Part shown: positions 18,497 through 27,941 of the stretch, in pieces
How the letters are laid out: the number at the start of each line of letters is the position of its first letter
How positions within the stretch are numbered: position 1 is the stretch's first letter
Source: Paraoerskovia sediminicola
GTDB lineage: Bacteria; Actinomycetota; Actinomycetes; Actinomycetales; Cellulomonadaceae
DNA: 64,000 nt
Assembly: GCF_030296575.1 (NCBI RefSeq)
Contig: NZ_AP027729.1
Coordinates: 2,914,001-2,978,000 of the forward strand
Direction of reading: 5' to 3'
Translations under genes and position numbers: made by a program
Notes under the pieces: generated by a model
What the model was told of the DNA's origin: nothing
The model's input: only the letters and a program-made list of their open reading frames with translations
Database searches by the model: none

Positions 18497-19391
18497 CGGG
18501 ACGGCCCTCGTGGGTCCGGAGCACCGGGGCGCCGGCCCGTCCGTCGACGGGCTGACGCCCCGGTGGCGTTCGCACCCGTGGGTCCGCGCCGAGCTGCCCC
18601 GGCGCTCCGTGCGGCGCGCGTGGTCGGCCGACGACGCGTGCGCGCTGCTCGCGTCGAGCATCCCCGCGCCGGCCCACGTCGCGGAGCCGGAGCGTGCGCC
18701 GCTCGACGGCCGTGACCGGCTCGCGCTCTGGGTGCTCGGTGAGCCCGGTGCGGCGGCAGACCTGCTCCTCGACGTCGCCTCGGCCGGTGGCCTGCCCAGT
18801 CCGCAGGACCGGGACGAGGTCGTGGTCGGGGGATGCGTCCCGCGGGGCATGCCGAGCCCGGTCGGGCGCGGCACCTCCGCGCTCGATGCGCGCCTGCCGG
18901 AGATCCTGCACCGCCCGCCGACGTCGTCGTGGGACTGGTTCTGGTTCTCCGCCCACCCGGACGCTCTCGCCCGGCCAGGCCCCGCCGTGACCGAGGTGCC
19001 GCCCGGCGGGGCGCGGGACGCCGTCGTCGACTGCCTCCGCGTGGCCAACCCGGGTGCCGAGCTCGACCCCCGCGACCCCTCCACCCGCTGGTGGGGCGCC
19101 CGGTCGGACGACGGCCCGGCAGGCGTGCTGAGCGCCGTCGCCGGCGCACACCCCGCCGTGACAGGGTGGGAGATCGGCGGGATCGCGACCCTGCCCGACG
19201 CGCGGGGACGCGGGCTCGCCGGCGCGGTGCTGCGTGCCGCCACGCGCGCGGCGCTCGCGGACGCGGGTCTCGCGACGCTCGGGATGTACGCCGACAACGC
19301 CTCCGGGCGACGGCTCTACGAGAGTGCCGGCTACGTCGTCGGGCAGCGGTTCAGCGGGTGGCGGGTGCTGCGGGCCTCCCAGGACGGCTGA
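18480..19391 (+). CDS. GNAT-family N-acetyltransferase
   Basis: The 303-residue protein carries a C-terminal GNAT domain. The acetyl-CoA pyrophosphate loop is [16 protein letters not shown], followed by [19 protein letters not shown]. The N-terminal 180 residues are less conserved and contain [15 protein letters not shown], which looks like a degenerate first GNAT repeat. The substrate is unknown. The start chosen at 18480 overlaps the end of aspS by 17 bp. A GTG at 18510, just past the aspS stop, is a real alternative. It converges on the MMPL gene. Confidence 0.8.
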   Translation: MVRALDGTALVGPEHRGAGPSVDGLTPRWRSHPWVRAELPRRSVRRAWSADDACALLASSIPAPAHVAEPERAPLDGRDRLALWVLGEPGAAADLLLDVASAGGLPSPQDRDEVVVGGCVPRGMPSPVGRGTSALDARLPEILHRPPTSSWDWFWFSAHPDALARPGPAVTEVPPGGARDAVVDCLRVANPGAELDPRDPSTRWWGARSDDGPAGVLSAVAGAHPAVTGWEIGGIATLPDARGRGLAGAVLRAATRAALADAGLATLGMYADNASGRRLYESAGYVVGQRFSGWRVLRASQDG

Positions 19392-19450
19392 ACGCCCGGC
19401 GACGCGCGGCTGAGCCGGGAGCGGACACCGCCCGGGCAGTACCGGTTCCT

Positions 19451-19500
19451 GGCTCAGGCCCGGCTCAGGCTCGGCTCAGTCCCGGCTCAGTCCTGGCTCA
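19451..19500. repeat. Tandem 11-bp repeat, 4.5 copies
   Basis: Units of GGCTCAG plus four bases (GCCC, GCTC, TCCC, TCCT) follow one another between the convergent acetyltransferase and MMPL genes. The constant part is GGCTCAG. Confidence 0.85.
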
Positions 19501-19518
19501 CAGCGGGCCAGGCGCAGC

Positions 19519-21768
19519 TCAGTGCGTGATGGAGAGCTTCTCGTAGACGGCGCGCAGCGGCTTCGGGGCCCACCAGTTGGCCTTGCCGAGGATCGTCATC
19601 GTGGCCGGGACGAGGAGCAGGCGCACGATCGTCGCGTCGATGAAGACGGCGACGGCGAGGGCGAAGCCGACCTCCTTGATCACGAGCAGGTCGCCGGCGA
19701 TGAACCCGGCGAAGACGGCGATGATGATCGCGGCGGCCGACGTGATGATGCGGCCGGACCGCTGGAGACCGAGGCGCACGGCGTCGTCGTTCGACGCGCC
19801 CTGGTCGTGCAGCTCCTTGACCCGGGACAGCAGGAAGACCTCGTAGTCCATCGCCAGCCCGAACGCGAAGGCGATGACGAGCGCGACCACGTACGTCTCG
19901 ATCCCGCCGACGGACGTGAAGCCGAGGAGCCCGGACAGGTGTCCTTCCTGGAACACGAAGACGAGCACGCCGAGGCTCGCGGCGAGGGACAGGGCGTTCG
20001 TGAGGAGGGCCTTGACGGGGATGACGACGGAGCCCGTCATGAGGAAGAGCAGGATCAGGGTCGCGGCGACCACGATCCCCACGGCCCACCACACGCGGTC
20101 CGTGAGCGCCGAGACGAAGTCGACCTGGCTCGCGGCCTGGCCGGACACCCAGGCGTCGAACGGTGCGTCCAGCGCACGGATGTCCTCGACCGCCTGCACG
20201 GCCTCGGGCCCACCGGGGTCGTCGGTGTCGAGGTACACGCGCAGCACGCTCGTCGAGCCGTCCTCCGAGGTCTCCGCCGGAGTCACGACGTCGACGCCGT
20301 CGACCTGGGAGACGTCCGTCGCCCACCCGTTCGTCGCCTCCTCGCCGGCGTCGGTGACGACGAAGAGGTCGGGGCTCGGGGCGTACTGGGCGTCGACGGT
20401 CTCGACGAACTGTCGCTGCGGCGCGTCGGCGGGCAGGAGCTCGATGGTCGTGTTCCGCATCTGCAGGCCCAGGACCGGCAGGGCGAGCACGCCCAGGAGC
20501 ACCACGGCGCCGACCATGACCGGCCACGGCCGGCGCTGCACCCAGCTCGCGAGCCGGGAGAACACGCCCTCGTCGGACACGACGTCCGCCGTGCGGCCGA
20601 CGACGCGACGCACGCCGGGGATCTTGCCGAGCAGCCCCGGGCGGGCGAGGCGCCGGCCCGAGAGCGCGAGGAGCGCCGGCACGAGCGTCATCGCGGTGGC
20701 GACCGCGACGACGATCACCGCGAGCCCGGCGGCGCCGATCGCCCTGAGGATGTCGGGCGTGAAGACCATGAGGCCGGCGATGGAGATGCCCACCGTGACC
20801 GCGGAGAAGGCCACGGTGCGCCCGGCGGTCGCCATGGTGCGTTCGAGCGCGGCCCGCACGACGGGGTCGCCGCGGCGCCGGCGCCTGCTCCCCACGAGGA
20901 CGGACTCCTCGCCGTCGCCGTCGAGGATCCGGTGGAGCTCCTCGCGGTAGCGCGAGACGATCAGCAGGCCGTAGTCGATCGAGAGCCCCAGCGCGAGGAG
21001 CGTGACGACGTTCACGACGGACGCGTCGATCTCGAGCCAGTAGGACAGGCCAAGCAGCACGCCCAGCCCCGACCCGATGCTCGCGATCGCGCCGATCAGA
21101 GGCATCGACGCGGCGAGGAATCCGCCGAAGACGAAGACCATGATGAGCAGGGCGACGGGCAGCGCTACCGCTTCACCCGTTCGCAGGTCCTGCTCGACCT
21201 GCCCGGTGATCGCCTCGGTGATCAGCGAGTTGCTGCCGACGAGACCCGTGGCACCGGGCGCGACGTCCTGCAGGTCGCCGGCGACGGCGTCGAGCCGCTC
21301 CTCGACGTCGGCTTCGGCTTCTGCCTCGGTCTCTGCGTCGAGGCCCGGCTCGAGGGCGACCTCGACCACGAAGCCCTTCCCGTCGTCCGCGAGCAGGGAC
21401 TCCGCCGCCGGGTTGTCGAGCCCGTCGGGAAGGATGTAGGCGTCGATCACGCTGTCGACACCGTCGATGAGCACGAGGTCCTCGTGCACGGTGTCCATCA
21501 CGTCAGGGACGCCCTCGGTGGCCGGGTCGAGACCCTCGACGAGGAGCGTGATGGTCTCGCCCTCGTCCGCTTCGCCACTGAGCGCCTCGGCGGCCTTCTC
21601 GCTGTCGGAGCCGGGGACCGCGGGCTCGCCCGTGCTGAGCCGGTCGAACAGGTTCTCGCCGTGCACGCCGAGGACGGCGAGCCCGAACCCCAGCACGGTC
21701 AGGACGAGCCAGACGGCGATGGTGGTCCGCGGACGGTGGGCGACACGACGGCCGATGCTCTCGAACAC
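19519..21768 (-). CDS. MMPL-family RND transporter
   Basis: The 749-residue membrane protein has the RND arrangement of an N-terminal helix (TIAVWLVLTVLGFGLAVLG), a large external domain, then helix clusters. This pattern is repeated in the second half. The paired helix 4 motifs are LSIDYGLLIVSRYREEL and FGLAMDYEVFLLSRVKEL. MMPL proteins export lipids or small molecules in actinobacteria; the cargo here cannot be told. The basic linker RRRRRGDP lies between the halves. The GTG at 21768 gives a normal N-terminus; upstream in-frame codons lack conserved sequence. Confidence 0.9.
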   Translation of the reverse strand: MFESIGRRVAHRPRTTIAVWLVLTVLGFGLAVLGVHGENLFDRLSTGEPAVPGSDSEKAAEALSGEADEGETITLLVEGLDPATEGVPDVMDTVHEDLVLIDGVDSVIDAYILPDGLDNPAAESLLADDGKGFVVEVALEPGLDAETEAEAEADVEERLDAVAGDLQDVAPGATGLVGSNSLITEAITGQVEQDLRTGEAVALPVALLIMVFVFGGFLAASMPLIGAIASIGSGLGVLLGLSYWLEIDASVVNVVTLLALGLSIDYGLLIVSRYREELHRILDGDGEESVLVGSRRRRRGDPVVRAALERTMATAGRTVAFSAVTVGISIAGLMVFTPDILRAIGAAGLAVIVVAVATAMTLVPALLALSGRRLARPGLLGKIPGVRRVVGRTADVVSDEGVFSRLASWVQRRPWPVMVGAVVLLGVLALPVLGLQMRNTTIELLPADAPQRQFVETVDAQYAPSPDLFVVTDAGEEATNGWATDVSQVDGVDVVTPAETSEDGSTSVLRVYLDTDDPGGPEAVQAVEDIRALDAPFDAWVSGQAASQVDFVSALTDRVWWAVGIVVAATLILLFLMTGSVVIPVKALLTNALSLAASLGVLVFVFQEGHLSGLLGFTSVGGIETYVVALVIAFAFGLAMDYEVFLLSRVKELHDQGASNDDAVRLGLQRSGRIITSAAAIIIAVFAGFIAGDLLVIKEVGFALAVAVFIDATIVRLLLVPATMTILGKANWWAPKPLRAVYEKLSITH

Positions 21769-21884
21769 GTCGTCAGCATGCCACTTCGCACGCGCTCGCG
21801 TCGCACTGCCCACACCCGTGCCGAGCGCTCGGGTGTCGCCCTGGCGGCGCTCGGCCGTCGGTCCTGGGTGTGGGCGGCGGACCG

Positions 21885-21890
21885 TAGGCT
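21885..21890 (+). promoter_or_regulatory. Putative leaderless -10 box of rarA
   Basis: TAGGCT is followed by 6 nt and the ATG at 21897, with no ribosome site between. Confidence 0.5.
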
Positions 21891-21896
21891 CGACCC

Positions 21897-23279
21897 ATGG
21901 ACCTGTTCGACGCCACCACCACGAGCGCGGACGGCACCCCGTCCGCGGTGGCCGGGGCGCCGCTCGCGGTACGGATGCGTCCGCGCTCGATCGACGAGGT
22001 CGCGGGCCAGGGGCACCTGCTGGCGGAGGGTTCGCCGCTGCGCCGACTCGTCGCGCCGTCCGACGAGAGGTCGCGTCGTGCGGCACCGGGATCGGTGATC
22101 CTCTGGGGCCCGCCGGGCACCGGCAAGACGACGCTCGCCTACGTCGTCGCGGCGACCTCGGGCCGTCGGTTCGTCGAGCTGTCGGCGGTCACGGCCGGGG
22201 TGCGCGACGTCCGGGCGGTCGTCGAGGACGCCCGTCGGCGCCTCGCCGCCGGTGGCGAGGAGACGGTCCTCTTCGTCGACGAGGTCCACCGCTTCTCCAA
22301 GTCGCAGCAGGACGCGCTGCTGCCCAGCGTGGAGAACCGCTGGGTGACGCTCGTCGCCGCGACCACCGAGAACCCCAGCTTCTCGGTGAACTCGCCGCTG
22401 CTGTCGCGGTCGCTGCTCCTGACTTTGCGACCGCTGGGGGAGGACGACGTCCGCGCGCTCGTGCGCCGCGCCGTCGCCGACGAGCGGGGGCTGGCCGGCG
22501 AGGTAGAGCTCGCCGAGGAGGCGGAGGAGCACCTGCTGCGGCTCGCGGGCGGGGACGCGCGCAAGGCGCTGACGATCCTGGAGGCGGCCGCGGGCTCCGT
22601 CCTGTCCGGCGTGCTCGAGGACGCCGCTCCGGGCGACGGCCCGCCGATGGTCGACCTCGCGGCGGTCGAGCGTGCGATCGACGTGGCGGCGGTGCGCTAC
22701 GACCGCGACGGCGACCAGCACTACGACGTCATCAGCGCGTTCATCAAGTCCGTCCGCGGCTCCGACGTCGATGCGTCCCTCCACTACCTCGCCAGGATGA
22801 TCGCGGCGGGGGAGGACCCGCGGTTCATCGCGCGCCGCATCATCATCTCCGCGTCCGAGGACGTCGGCCTCGCGGACCCCAGCGCCCTCCAGACCGCTGT
22901 CGCGGCCGCGCAGGCGGTCGCGATGATCGGCATGCCCGAGGCACGGATCGTGCTCGCCGAGGCCGTCGTGCACCTCGCCACCGCACCGAAGTCCAACGCG
23001 GCCTATGTGGGCATCGACGCCGCGCTCGCCGACGTCCGCTCGGGGCGTGCCGGGCAGGTCCCGATGCACCTGCGGGACGCCCACTACTCGGGGGCCGAGG
23101 CGCTGGGGCACGGCAAGGAGTACAAGTACGCGCACGACGCGCCGCACGCGGTGGCGGCCCAGGCGTACCTGCCCGACGAGCTGCGGGGTGCGCGCTACTA
23201 CACGCCGTCGGACCGCGGTTTCGAGCGGTCCGTCGCGGAGCGGCTGGCTCGGGTCCGGTCCATCCTCGACCAGGCGTGA
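21897..23279 (+). CDS. rarA: Replication-associated recombination protein RarA (MgsA)
   Basis: The 460-residue AAA+ ATPase acts at stalled replication forks. It shows Walker [10 protein letters not shown], Walker [20 protein letters not shown] and sensor motif [18 protein letters not shown]. The C-terminal tetramerisation and MgsA domain contains [17 protein letters not shown] and [13 protein letters not shown]. It belongs to the clamp-loader-like WHIP/RarA family, and its length and motif order are typical. The frame is intact. It is transcribed divergently from the MMPL gene. Confidence 0.95.
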   Translation: MDLFDATTTSADGTPSAVAGAPLAVRMRPRSIDEVAGQGHLLAEGSPLRRLVAPSDERSRRAAPGSVILWGPPGTGKTTLAYVVAATSGRRFVELSAVTAGVRDVRAVVEDARRRLAAGGEETVLFVDEVHRFSKSQQDALLPSVENRWVTLVAATTENPSFSVNSPLLSRSLLLTLRPLGEDDVRALVRRAVADERGLAGEVELAEEAEEHLLRLAGGDARKALTILEAAAGSVLSGVLEDAAPGDGPPMVDLAAVERAIDVAAVRYDRDGDQHYDVISAFIKSVRGSDVDASLHYLARMIAAGEDPRFIARRIIISASEDVGLADPSALQTAVAAAQAVAMIGMPEARIVLAEAVVHLATAPKSNAAYVGIDAALADVRSGRAGQVPMHLRDAHYSGAEALGHGKEYKYAHDAPHAVAAQAYLPDELRGARYYTPSDRGFERSVAERLARVRSILDQA

Positions 23280-23328
23280 CCTTCGCCGCTTCTGCGACCT
23301 CTCGGTGATGGGCCGTCCGCGAGTGCGC

Positions 23329-23334
23329 TAGACT
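23329..23334 (+). promoter_or_regulatory. Putative -10 box of rpsD
   Basis: TAGACT lies 193 nt before the rpsD GTG, implying a long structured leader. No clear -35 is visible. Confidence 0.45.
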
Positions 23335-23386
23335 GTTGCGGTTGCCGTTTTCGGCAGCCACCTGGGACCTCGGCCCCCGGTCGTCT

Positions 23387-23408
23387 GCACGTGGCTCCCG
23401 TCACGTGC
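23387..23408 (+). promoter_or_regulatory. Hairpin in the rpsD leader
   Basis: GCACGTG and CACGTGC pair perfectly around an 8-nt loop in the long leader. Ribosomal protein S4 represses its own mRNA in other bacteria, so a regulatory role is possible but unproven here. Confidence 0.35.
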
Positions 23409-23527
23409 GCGGTGAGCGCCCTGCGCACCACCGCGACGGCCCATCGGCTGGTCCCGCGCTCGGCGGACTGTGTGCCGTCCCGGGCGTGACGTCAAAGCAA
23501 CCGAACGACAGGATGAGGAACCCCACT

Positions 23528-24153
23528 GTGACTTCAGTGACGCGTTCGCGCCGCCAGGTCCGCCTGAGCCGCGCACTGGGCATCGCCCTGACCCCCAAGG
23601 CCGTCAAGCACTTCGAGAAGCGTCCGTACCCCCGGGCGAGCACGGCCGCGCCCGTCGCCGCACCGAGTCGGACTACGCGGTGCGTCTGCGCGAGAAGCAG
23701 CGTCTGCGCGCGCAGTACATGCTCCGCGAGAAGCAGCTCGCCCGTGCCTACGAGGACGCCCGCAAGGACTCCGGTCTGACCGGTGAGGCCCTCGTCGAGA
23801 ACCTCGAGACCCGTCTCGACGCCCTCGTGCTCCGTGCCGGCCTCGCCCGCACGATCCTGCAGGCCCGCCAGGCCGTGGTCCACCGCCACATCCTCGTGAA
23901 CGGCAAGATCGTCGACCGCCCCTCCTTCAAGGTGAAGGAGGGCCAGACGATCCAGGTCAAGCCGAAGAGCCAGGCGACCACGCCGTTCCAGGTCGCCGCC
24001 GCCGGTGCGCACCGCGACGTGCTCCCCGCCGTCCCGGGCTACCTCGACGTGCAGCTCGAGAAGCTCAGCGCGACCCTCGTGCGCCGTCCCAAGCGCTCCG
24101 AGGTCCCCGTGCAGTGCGAGGTCCAGCTCGTGGTGGAGTACTACGCCCGCTGA
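23528..24153 (+). CDS. rpsD: Ribosomal protein S4 (frameshift at 23629-23633)
   Basis: This is the primary 16S rRNA-binding protein uS4, about 208 residues when repaired. The first 36 residues (TRSRRQVRLSRALGIALTPK to KRPYP) are in one frame. The rest begins PGEHGRARRRTESDYAVRL in another. Adding one C to the CCCCC run restores the expected YPPGEHGRARR junction. The S4 RNA-binding domain contains ETRLDALVLRAGLARTILQA and HILVNGKIVDRPSF. No zinc-binding cysteines are present. The protein is essential and this copy is otherwise normal, so the break is most likely a base-calling error. Confidence 0.95.
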
Positions 24154-24193
24154 TCCTTCCCGGAACCCCGTCCACGGGGCACCGGATCGTCGA

Positions 24194-24243
24194 GACGCCC
24201 CGGTCGGGGCACGAGCAGCCGCTCGTGCCACGGCCGGGGCGTC
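24194..24243. terminator. Large two-part hairpin downstream of rpsD
   Basis: An outer 10-bp stem (GACGCCCCGG / CCGGGGCGTC) and an inner 8-bp stem (GGCACGAG / CTCGTGCC) are separated by a small internal loop. It lies 40 nt after the rpsD stop. No U-tract follows, but it is the strongest hairpin I found in the window. Confidence 0.7.
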
Positions 24244-24257
24244 CGTCGTCCGGGCGG

Positions 24258-24263
24258 TAGTGT
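24258..24263 (+). promoter_or_regulatory. Putative -10 box of the DUF948 gene
   Basis: TAGTGT lies 64 nt before the ATG, just after the rpsD terminator hairpin. Confidence 0.4.
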
Positions 24264-24327
24264 TCCCTGCGAGCACACGGTGTCGGACGACGCCCCCACA
24301 CACACCTGACGAAGGAGCCCTGAGAGC

Positions 24328-24767
24328 ATGGTCGGAGACATCGCGGGACTGATCGCGGCGATCGCGTTCGTGCTGCTCGTCGGCGCGCTGGCGATCCCGC
24401 TCGTCAAGCTCGGACGGGTGCTCGACGAGGCGCGCACGAGCCTCCGCGAGGCGACGGACCACACGGTGCCGATCCTCGACGAGACCGCGAAGACGATCGT
24501 GAGCACCAACAGCCAGCTGGAGAAGGTCGACACGATCACGACGTCCGCCGCTCAGGTGAGCGCCAACGTCTCGGCGCTCTCCGGGCTCTGGGCCGCGACC
24601 CTCGGGCGCCCGCTCATCAAGGTCTCGGCCTTCAGCTACGGGGTGCGGCAGGCCTACGCGAAGGCGTCCGGCCGTGCCGCAGGCCCGGATGGGACGTCGA
24701 CGGCCGGGCCCGCGGCAGCCCCCGGCCCGTCGGGCGCGACCCCGCGACGGACGGAGACGCCCGGTGA
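24328..24767 (+). CDS. DUF948 membrane protein (probable frameshift near its end)
   Basis: The protein starts with a membrane helix (IAGLIAAIAFVLLVGALAIPL). A helical region with LDETAKTIVSTNSQLEKVDTI follows, then LIKVSAFSYGVRQAYA, the normal end of the DUF948 core. In the literal frame it would run on to 25488 through unrelated basic sequence overlapping DUF6167 and alaS. Adding one base near the CCCC run at about 24740 gives a stop at 24765-24767. That stop overlaps the next start as GTGA, the junction style used all through the window. I therefore call a 146-residue protein; its function is unknown. Confidence 0.72.
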
Positions 24768-25102
24768 GCCGGATCTTCTGGGTCGGCGTCGGCGTGACGG
24801 TGACCGTGATCGTCGTGGTGCAGGGACGCAAGATCGTCGCGAGGTTCGCGCCGGCCGCGGTCGTGGAGAGCGCGACGGACCAGATCAACGATGCGGGCGC
24901 CCGAGGTCTCGAGGCCGTCCGGGTGTTCCGCGCCGAGTTCACCGACGCGCGACGCCGTCGGGAGGCCGAGCTCCGTGGCGCGCTCCTCGCCGACGGCCAG
25001 CCCGCCCCCGAGGACGTCCGCGCCGCCCGGTCGGCGCGCCATCGTCGCGCCGACGGGCCGGCCGTCGACGACGAGGACGAGCTCGGCTACTCGTTCTTCT
25101 GA
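24764..25102 (+). CDS. DUF6167-like small membrane protein
   Basis: The 112-residue protein begins MSRIFWVGVGVTVTVIVVVQ, a single N-terminal membrane anchor. A charged helical region (RVFRAEFTDARRRREAEL) and an acidic end (DDEDELGYSFF) follow. In actinobacteria a protein of this type regularly lies between the DUF948 gene and alaS, as here. The function is unknown. The GTG probably overlaps the DUF948 stop. Confidence 0.78.
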   Translation: MSRIFWVGVGVTVTVIVVVQGRKIVARFAPAAVVESATDQINDAGARGLEAVRVFRAEFTDARRRREAELRGALLADGQPAPEDVRAARSARHRRADGPAVDDEDELGYSFF

Positions 25103-25163
25103 CCCTCCCGGACCTGCAGCCCGGCTCGAGCTGCCGAGGTCCGGACCGCCGCCGCTCCACAAC

Positions 25164-25169
25164 TAGGCT
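25164..25169 (+). promoter_or_regulatory. Putative -10 box of alaS
   Basis: TAGGCT lies 60 nt before the alaS ATG, in the gap after the DUF6167 gene. Confidence 0.4.
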
Positions 25170-25229
25170 TGGGCACCGTCCGCCCGGCCGGCACACCAGA
25201 CCCGGACCACCCTCCTCACGAAGGACACC

Positions 25230-27941
25230 ATGCGCACCGCCGAGATCCGTACCCGTTGGCTCGACTACTTCGCTGCGCGCGATCACGCCGTCGTGCCCTC
25301 CGCGTCGATCGTGTCCCCGGACCCGTCGATCCTCTTCACCATCGCGGGGATGGTCCCGTTCATCCCGTACATCCTCGGGACCGAGAAGGCCCCGTGGCCG
25401 CGTGCGGCGAGCGTCCAGAAGTGCCTGCGGACCAATGACATCGAGAACGTCGGGCGCACCACCCGCCACGGCACCTTCTTCCAGATGAACGGGAACTTCT
25501 CGTTCGGCGACTACTTCAAGGCCGAGGCGATCGACTTCGCCTTCGAGCTCATCACGACCCCGCAGGACCAGGGTGGCTACGGGCTGGACGCCGACCGCCT
25601 CTGGGTGACGACCTGGGACCAGGACGACGAGGCGTACGACGCGCTCACCCGCGGCGTCGGGCTCGACCCGCGCCACGTCGTCCGGCTCCCGCGCGAGGAG
25701 AACTTCTGGGACACCGGCCGTCCGGGACCCGCCGGTCCCTGCGCCGAGTGGCACTACGACCGCGGGCCGGAGTTCGGCCCCGAGGCCGAGGGCGGGACCG
25801 TGGACCCCGGCGGTGACCGCTACCTGGAGTTCTGGAATCTCGTCTTCGACCAGTACGAGCGCGGTGAAGGTCTCGGCAAGGACTACCCGCTGCTCGGCGA
25901 GCTCGAGCACAAGTCGATCGACACCGGTGCCGGCCTCGAGCGCATCGCCTACCTGCTCCAGGGCAAGGCGAACATGTACGAGATCGACGAGGTCTACCCG
26001 GTCATCGAGGCCGCGTCCAGCATCACCGGGCGCACCTACGGTTCGGACGCCGAGGACGACGTCCGGCTGCGCGTCGTCGCGGACCACGTGCGGTCGGCGC
26101 TCATGACGATCAGCGACGGCGTGCGCCCGTCGAACGAGGGCCGTGGCTACGTGCTGCGCCGCCTGCTGCGCCGCTCCGTGCGCGCCATGCGGCTGCTCGG
26201 GTACGAGGACGAGGCGCTGCCGCTCCTGCTGCCGGTCTCGCGCGACGCGATGCAGGCGTCCTACCCGGTGGTCGCCGACGAGTTCTCCCGCATCGCCGAC
26301 GTGGCGTACGCGGAGGAGGACGCGTTCCGCCGCACGCTCGTCGCCGGCACGACGATCCTCGACACGGCGGTCGCGAAGGCGAAGGCCTCGGTGGGCGCGG
26401 GTTCGTCGAACGGCTCGGGCACGACCCACGCCCCGGTGCTCGGTGGCGCCGAGGCATTCGCGCTGCACGACACCTACGGGTTCCCGATCGACCTCACGCT
26501 CGAGATGGCGGCCGAGCAGGGCGTGACGGTCGACGAGCAGGCCTTCCGCAGCCTCATGGCCGAGCAGCGCACGCGTGCCCGTGAGGACGCGCTCGCCAAG
26601 CGGGGCCGCGGCGCGGACCTGCACGCCTACGAGGCCGTCGAGAAGGACCTCGCGGCACCGGTCGAGTTCCTCGGGTACACGAGCGACCACGCGGCGGTCG
26701 CCGTGACCGGGCTCATCGTCGACGGCGCCCCGGCACCGGCCGCCACGGCCCCGGCCGACGTCGAGGTCGTGCTCGACCGGACGCCGTTCTACGCCGAGGC
26801 CGGCGGCCAGCTCGCCGACCAGGGGACCATCGTGCTCGACGGCGGCGCGACCATCGAGGTCGACGACGTCCAGCGCCCGATCAAGGGGCTGTCGGTCCAC
26901 CGCGGTCGCCTCACCGAGGGCACGGTCGCGCTCGGGGACTCGGGCTCCGCGCAGATCGACCGCGACCGCCGCGTCGCGATCAGCAAGGCGCACTCGGCGA
27001 CGCACATGATCCACAAGGCGATCCACGAGTCGCTCGGCAAGGACCACACGCAGGCCGGATCGGAGAACGCGCCGAGCCGCATCCGCTTCGACTTCCGGTC
27101 GACCGGGGCGGTCCCGTCGGGGGTGCTCTCGGAGATCGAGGAGCGCGTCAACGTGCGGCTCGCCGAGAACCTGGACGTCACCGACCAGGTCATGCCGCTC
27201 GACGAGGCGCGGTCCCTCGGGGCGATGGCTCTCTTCGGCGAGAAGTACGGCAACGAGGTGCGGGTCGTCTCGATCGGCGGCGACTGGTCGCGCGAGCTGT
27301 GCGCCGGGACGCACGTCGCCCGGACGGGCGAGCTCGGGCTCGTGACCCTGCTCGGCGAGGCGTCCATCGGCTCCGGGGTTCGCCGCGTCGACGCGCTCGT
27401 CGGTGCCGGCGCGTACGGGTTCCAGGCCAAGGAGCACGCTCTCGTCGGTCAGCTCAGCGGGATGCTCAACGTCCGCTCCGACGAGCTGGAGTCGCGGGTC
27501 GGCTCGCTCCTGACCCGGCTGAAGGAGGCCGAGAAGGAGCTCGCGACCGTGCGTCAGGGTCAGCTCCTCGCCCAGGCGGCGTCGCTCGCCTCGGGTGCCG
27601 AGACGGTCGGCGCAGCACGCCTGGTCCTGCACGACGCCGGTGAGGTGGCCTCGGCCGACGACCTGCGCGCGCTGGTCCTGGACGTGCGCGCCCGGCTGGG
27701 TGAGGACGGCGCCGTGGTCGTGGCTGCGGGTGGTGTCGCCAAGGGGCGCCCGCTCGTGGTCGTCGCGACGAACGCCGACGCCCGCGCCGCTGGTGTGCGC
27801 GCGGGCGTGCTCGCAAAGGGTGCTGCGGGGGCGCTCGGCGGTGGTGGCGGAGGCAAGGACGACATGGCCCAGGGCGGCGGCACCGACGTCACGGCGCTGC
27901 CGGCAGCCCTCGACGGCGTGCGGTCGGCGCTCCAGGCGTGA
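25230..27941 (+). CDS. alaS: Alanyl-tRNA synthetase
   Basis: The 903-residue class II enzyme charges tRNA-Ala and edits mischarged Ser or Gly. The catalytic domain starts RTRWLDYFAARDHAVVPSAS and contains HGTFFQMNGNFSFGDYFK. The editing domain has the zinc motifs HSATHMIHKAIH and CAGTHVARTGELG. The C-terminal DHHA1 domain ends in a glycine-rich stretch with GGGGGGKDDMAQGGG. The frame is intact over 2.7 kb. Upstream AAGGA serves as ribosome site. The stop overlaps the ruvX start (GTGA). Confidence 0.98.
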   Translation: MRTAEIRTRWLDYFAARDHAVVPSASIVSPDPSILFTIAGMVPFIPYILGTEKAPWPRAASVQKCLRTNDIENVGRTTRHGTFFQMNGNFSFGDYFKAEAIDFAFELITTPQDQGGYGLDADRLWVTTWDQDDEAYDALTRGVGLDPRHVVRLPREENFWDTGRPGPAGPCAEWHYDRGPEFGPEAEGGTVDPGGDRYLEFWNLVFDQYERGEGLGKDYPLLGELEHKSIDTGAGLERIAYLLQGKANMYEIDEVYPVIEAASSITGRTYGSDAEDDVRLRVVADHVRSALMTISDGVRPSNEGRGYVLRRLLRRSVRAMRLLGYEDEALPLLLPVSRDAMQASYPVVADEFSRIADVAYAEEDAFRRTLVAGTTILDTAVAKAKASVGAGSSNGSGTTHAPVLGGAEAFALHDTYGFPIDLTLEMAAEQGVTVDEQAFRSLMAEQRTRAREDALAKRGRGADLHAYEAVEKDLAAPVEFLGYTSDHAAVAVTGLIVDGAPAPAATAPADVEVVLDRTPFYAEAGGQLADQGTIVLDGGATIEVDDVQRPIKGLSVHRGRLTEGTVALGDSGSAQIDRDRRVAISKAHSATHMIHKAIHESLGKDHTQAGSENAPSRIRFDFRSTGAVPSGVLSEIEERVNVRLAENLDVTDQVMPLDEARSLGAMALFGEKYGNEVRVVSIGGDWSRELCAGTHVARTGELGLVTLLGEASIGSGVRRVDALVGAGAYGFQAKEHALVGQLSGMLNVRSDELESRVGSLLTRLKEAEKELATVRQGQLLAQAASLASGAETVGAARLVLHDAGEVASADDLRALVLDVRARLGEDGAVVVAAGGVAKGRPLVVVATNADARAAGVRAGVLAKGAAGALGGGGGGKDDMAQGGGTDVTALPAALDGVRSALQA

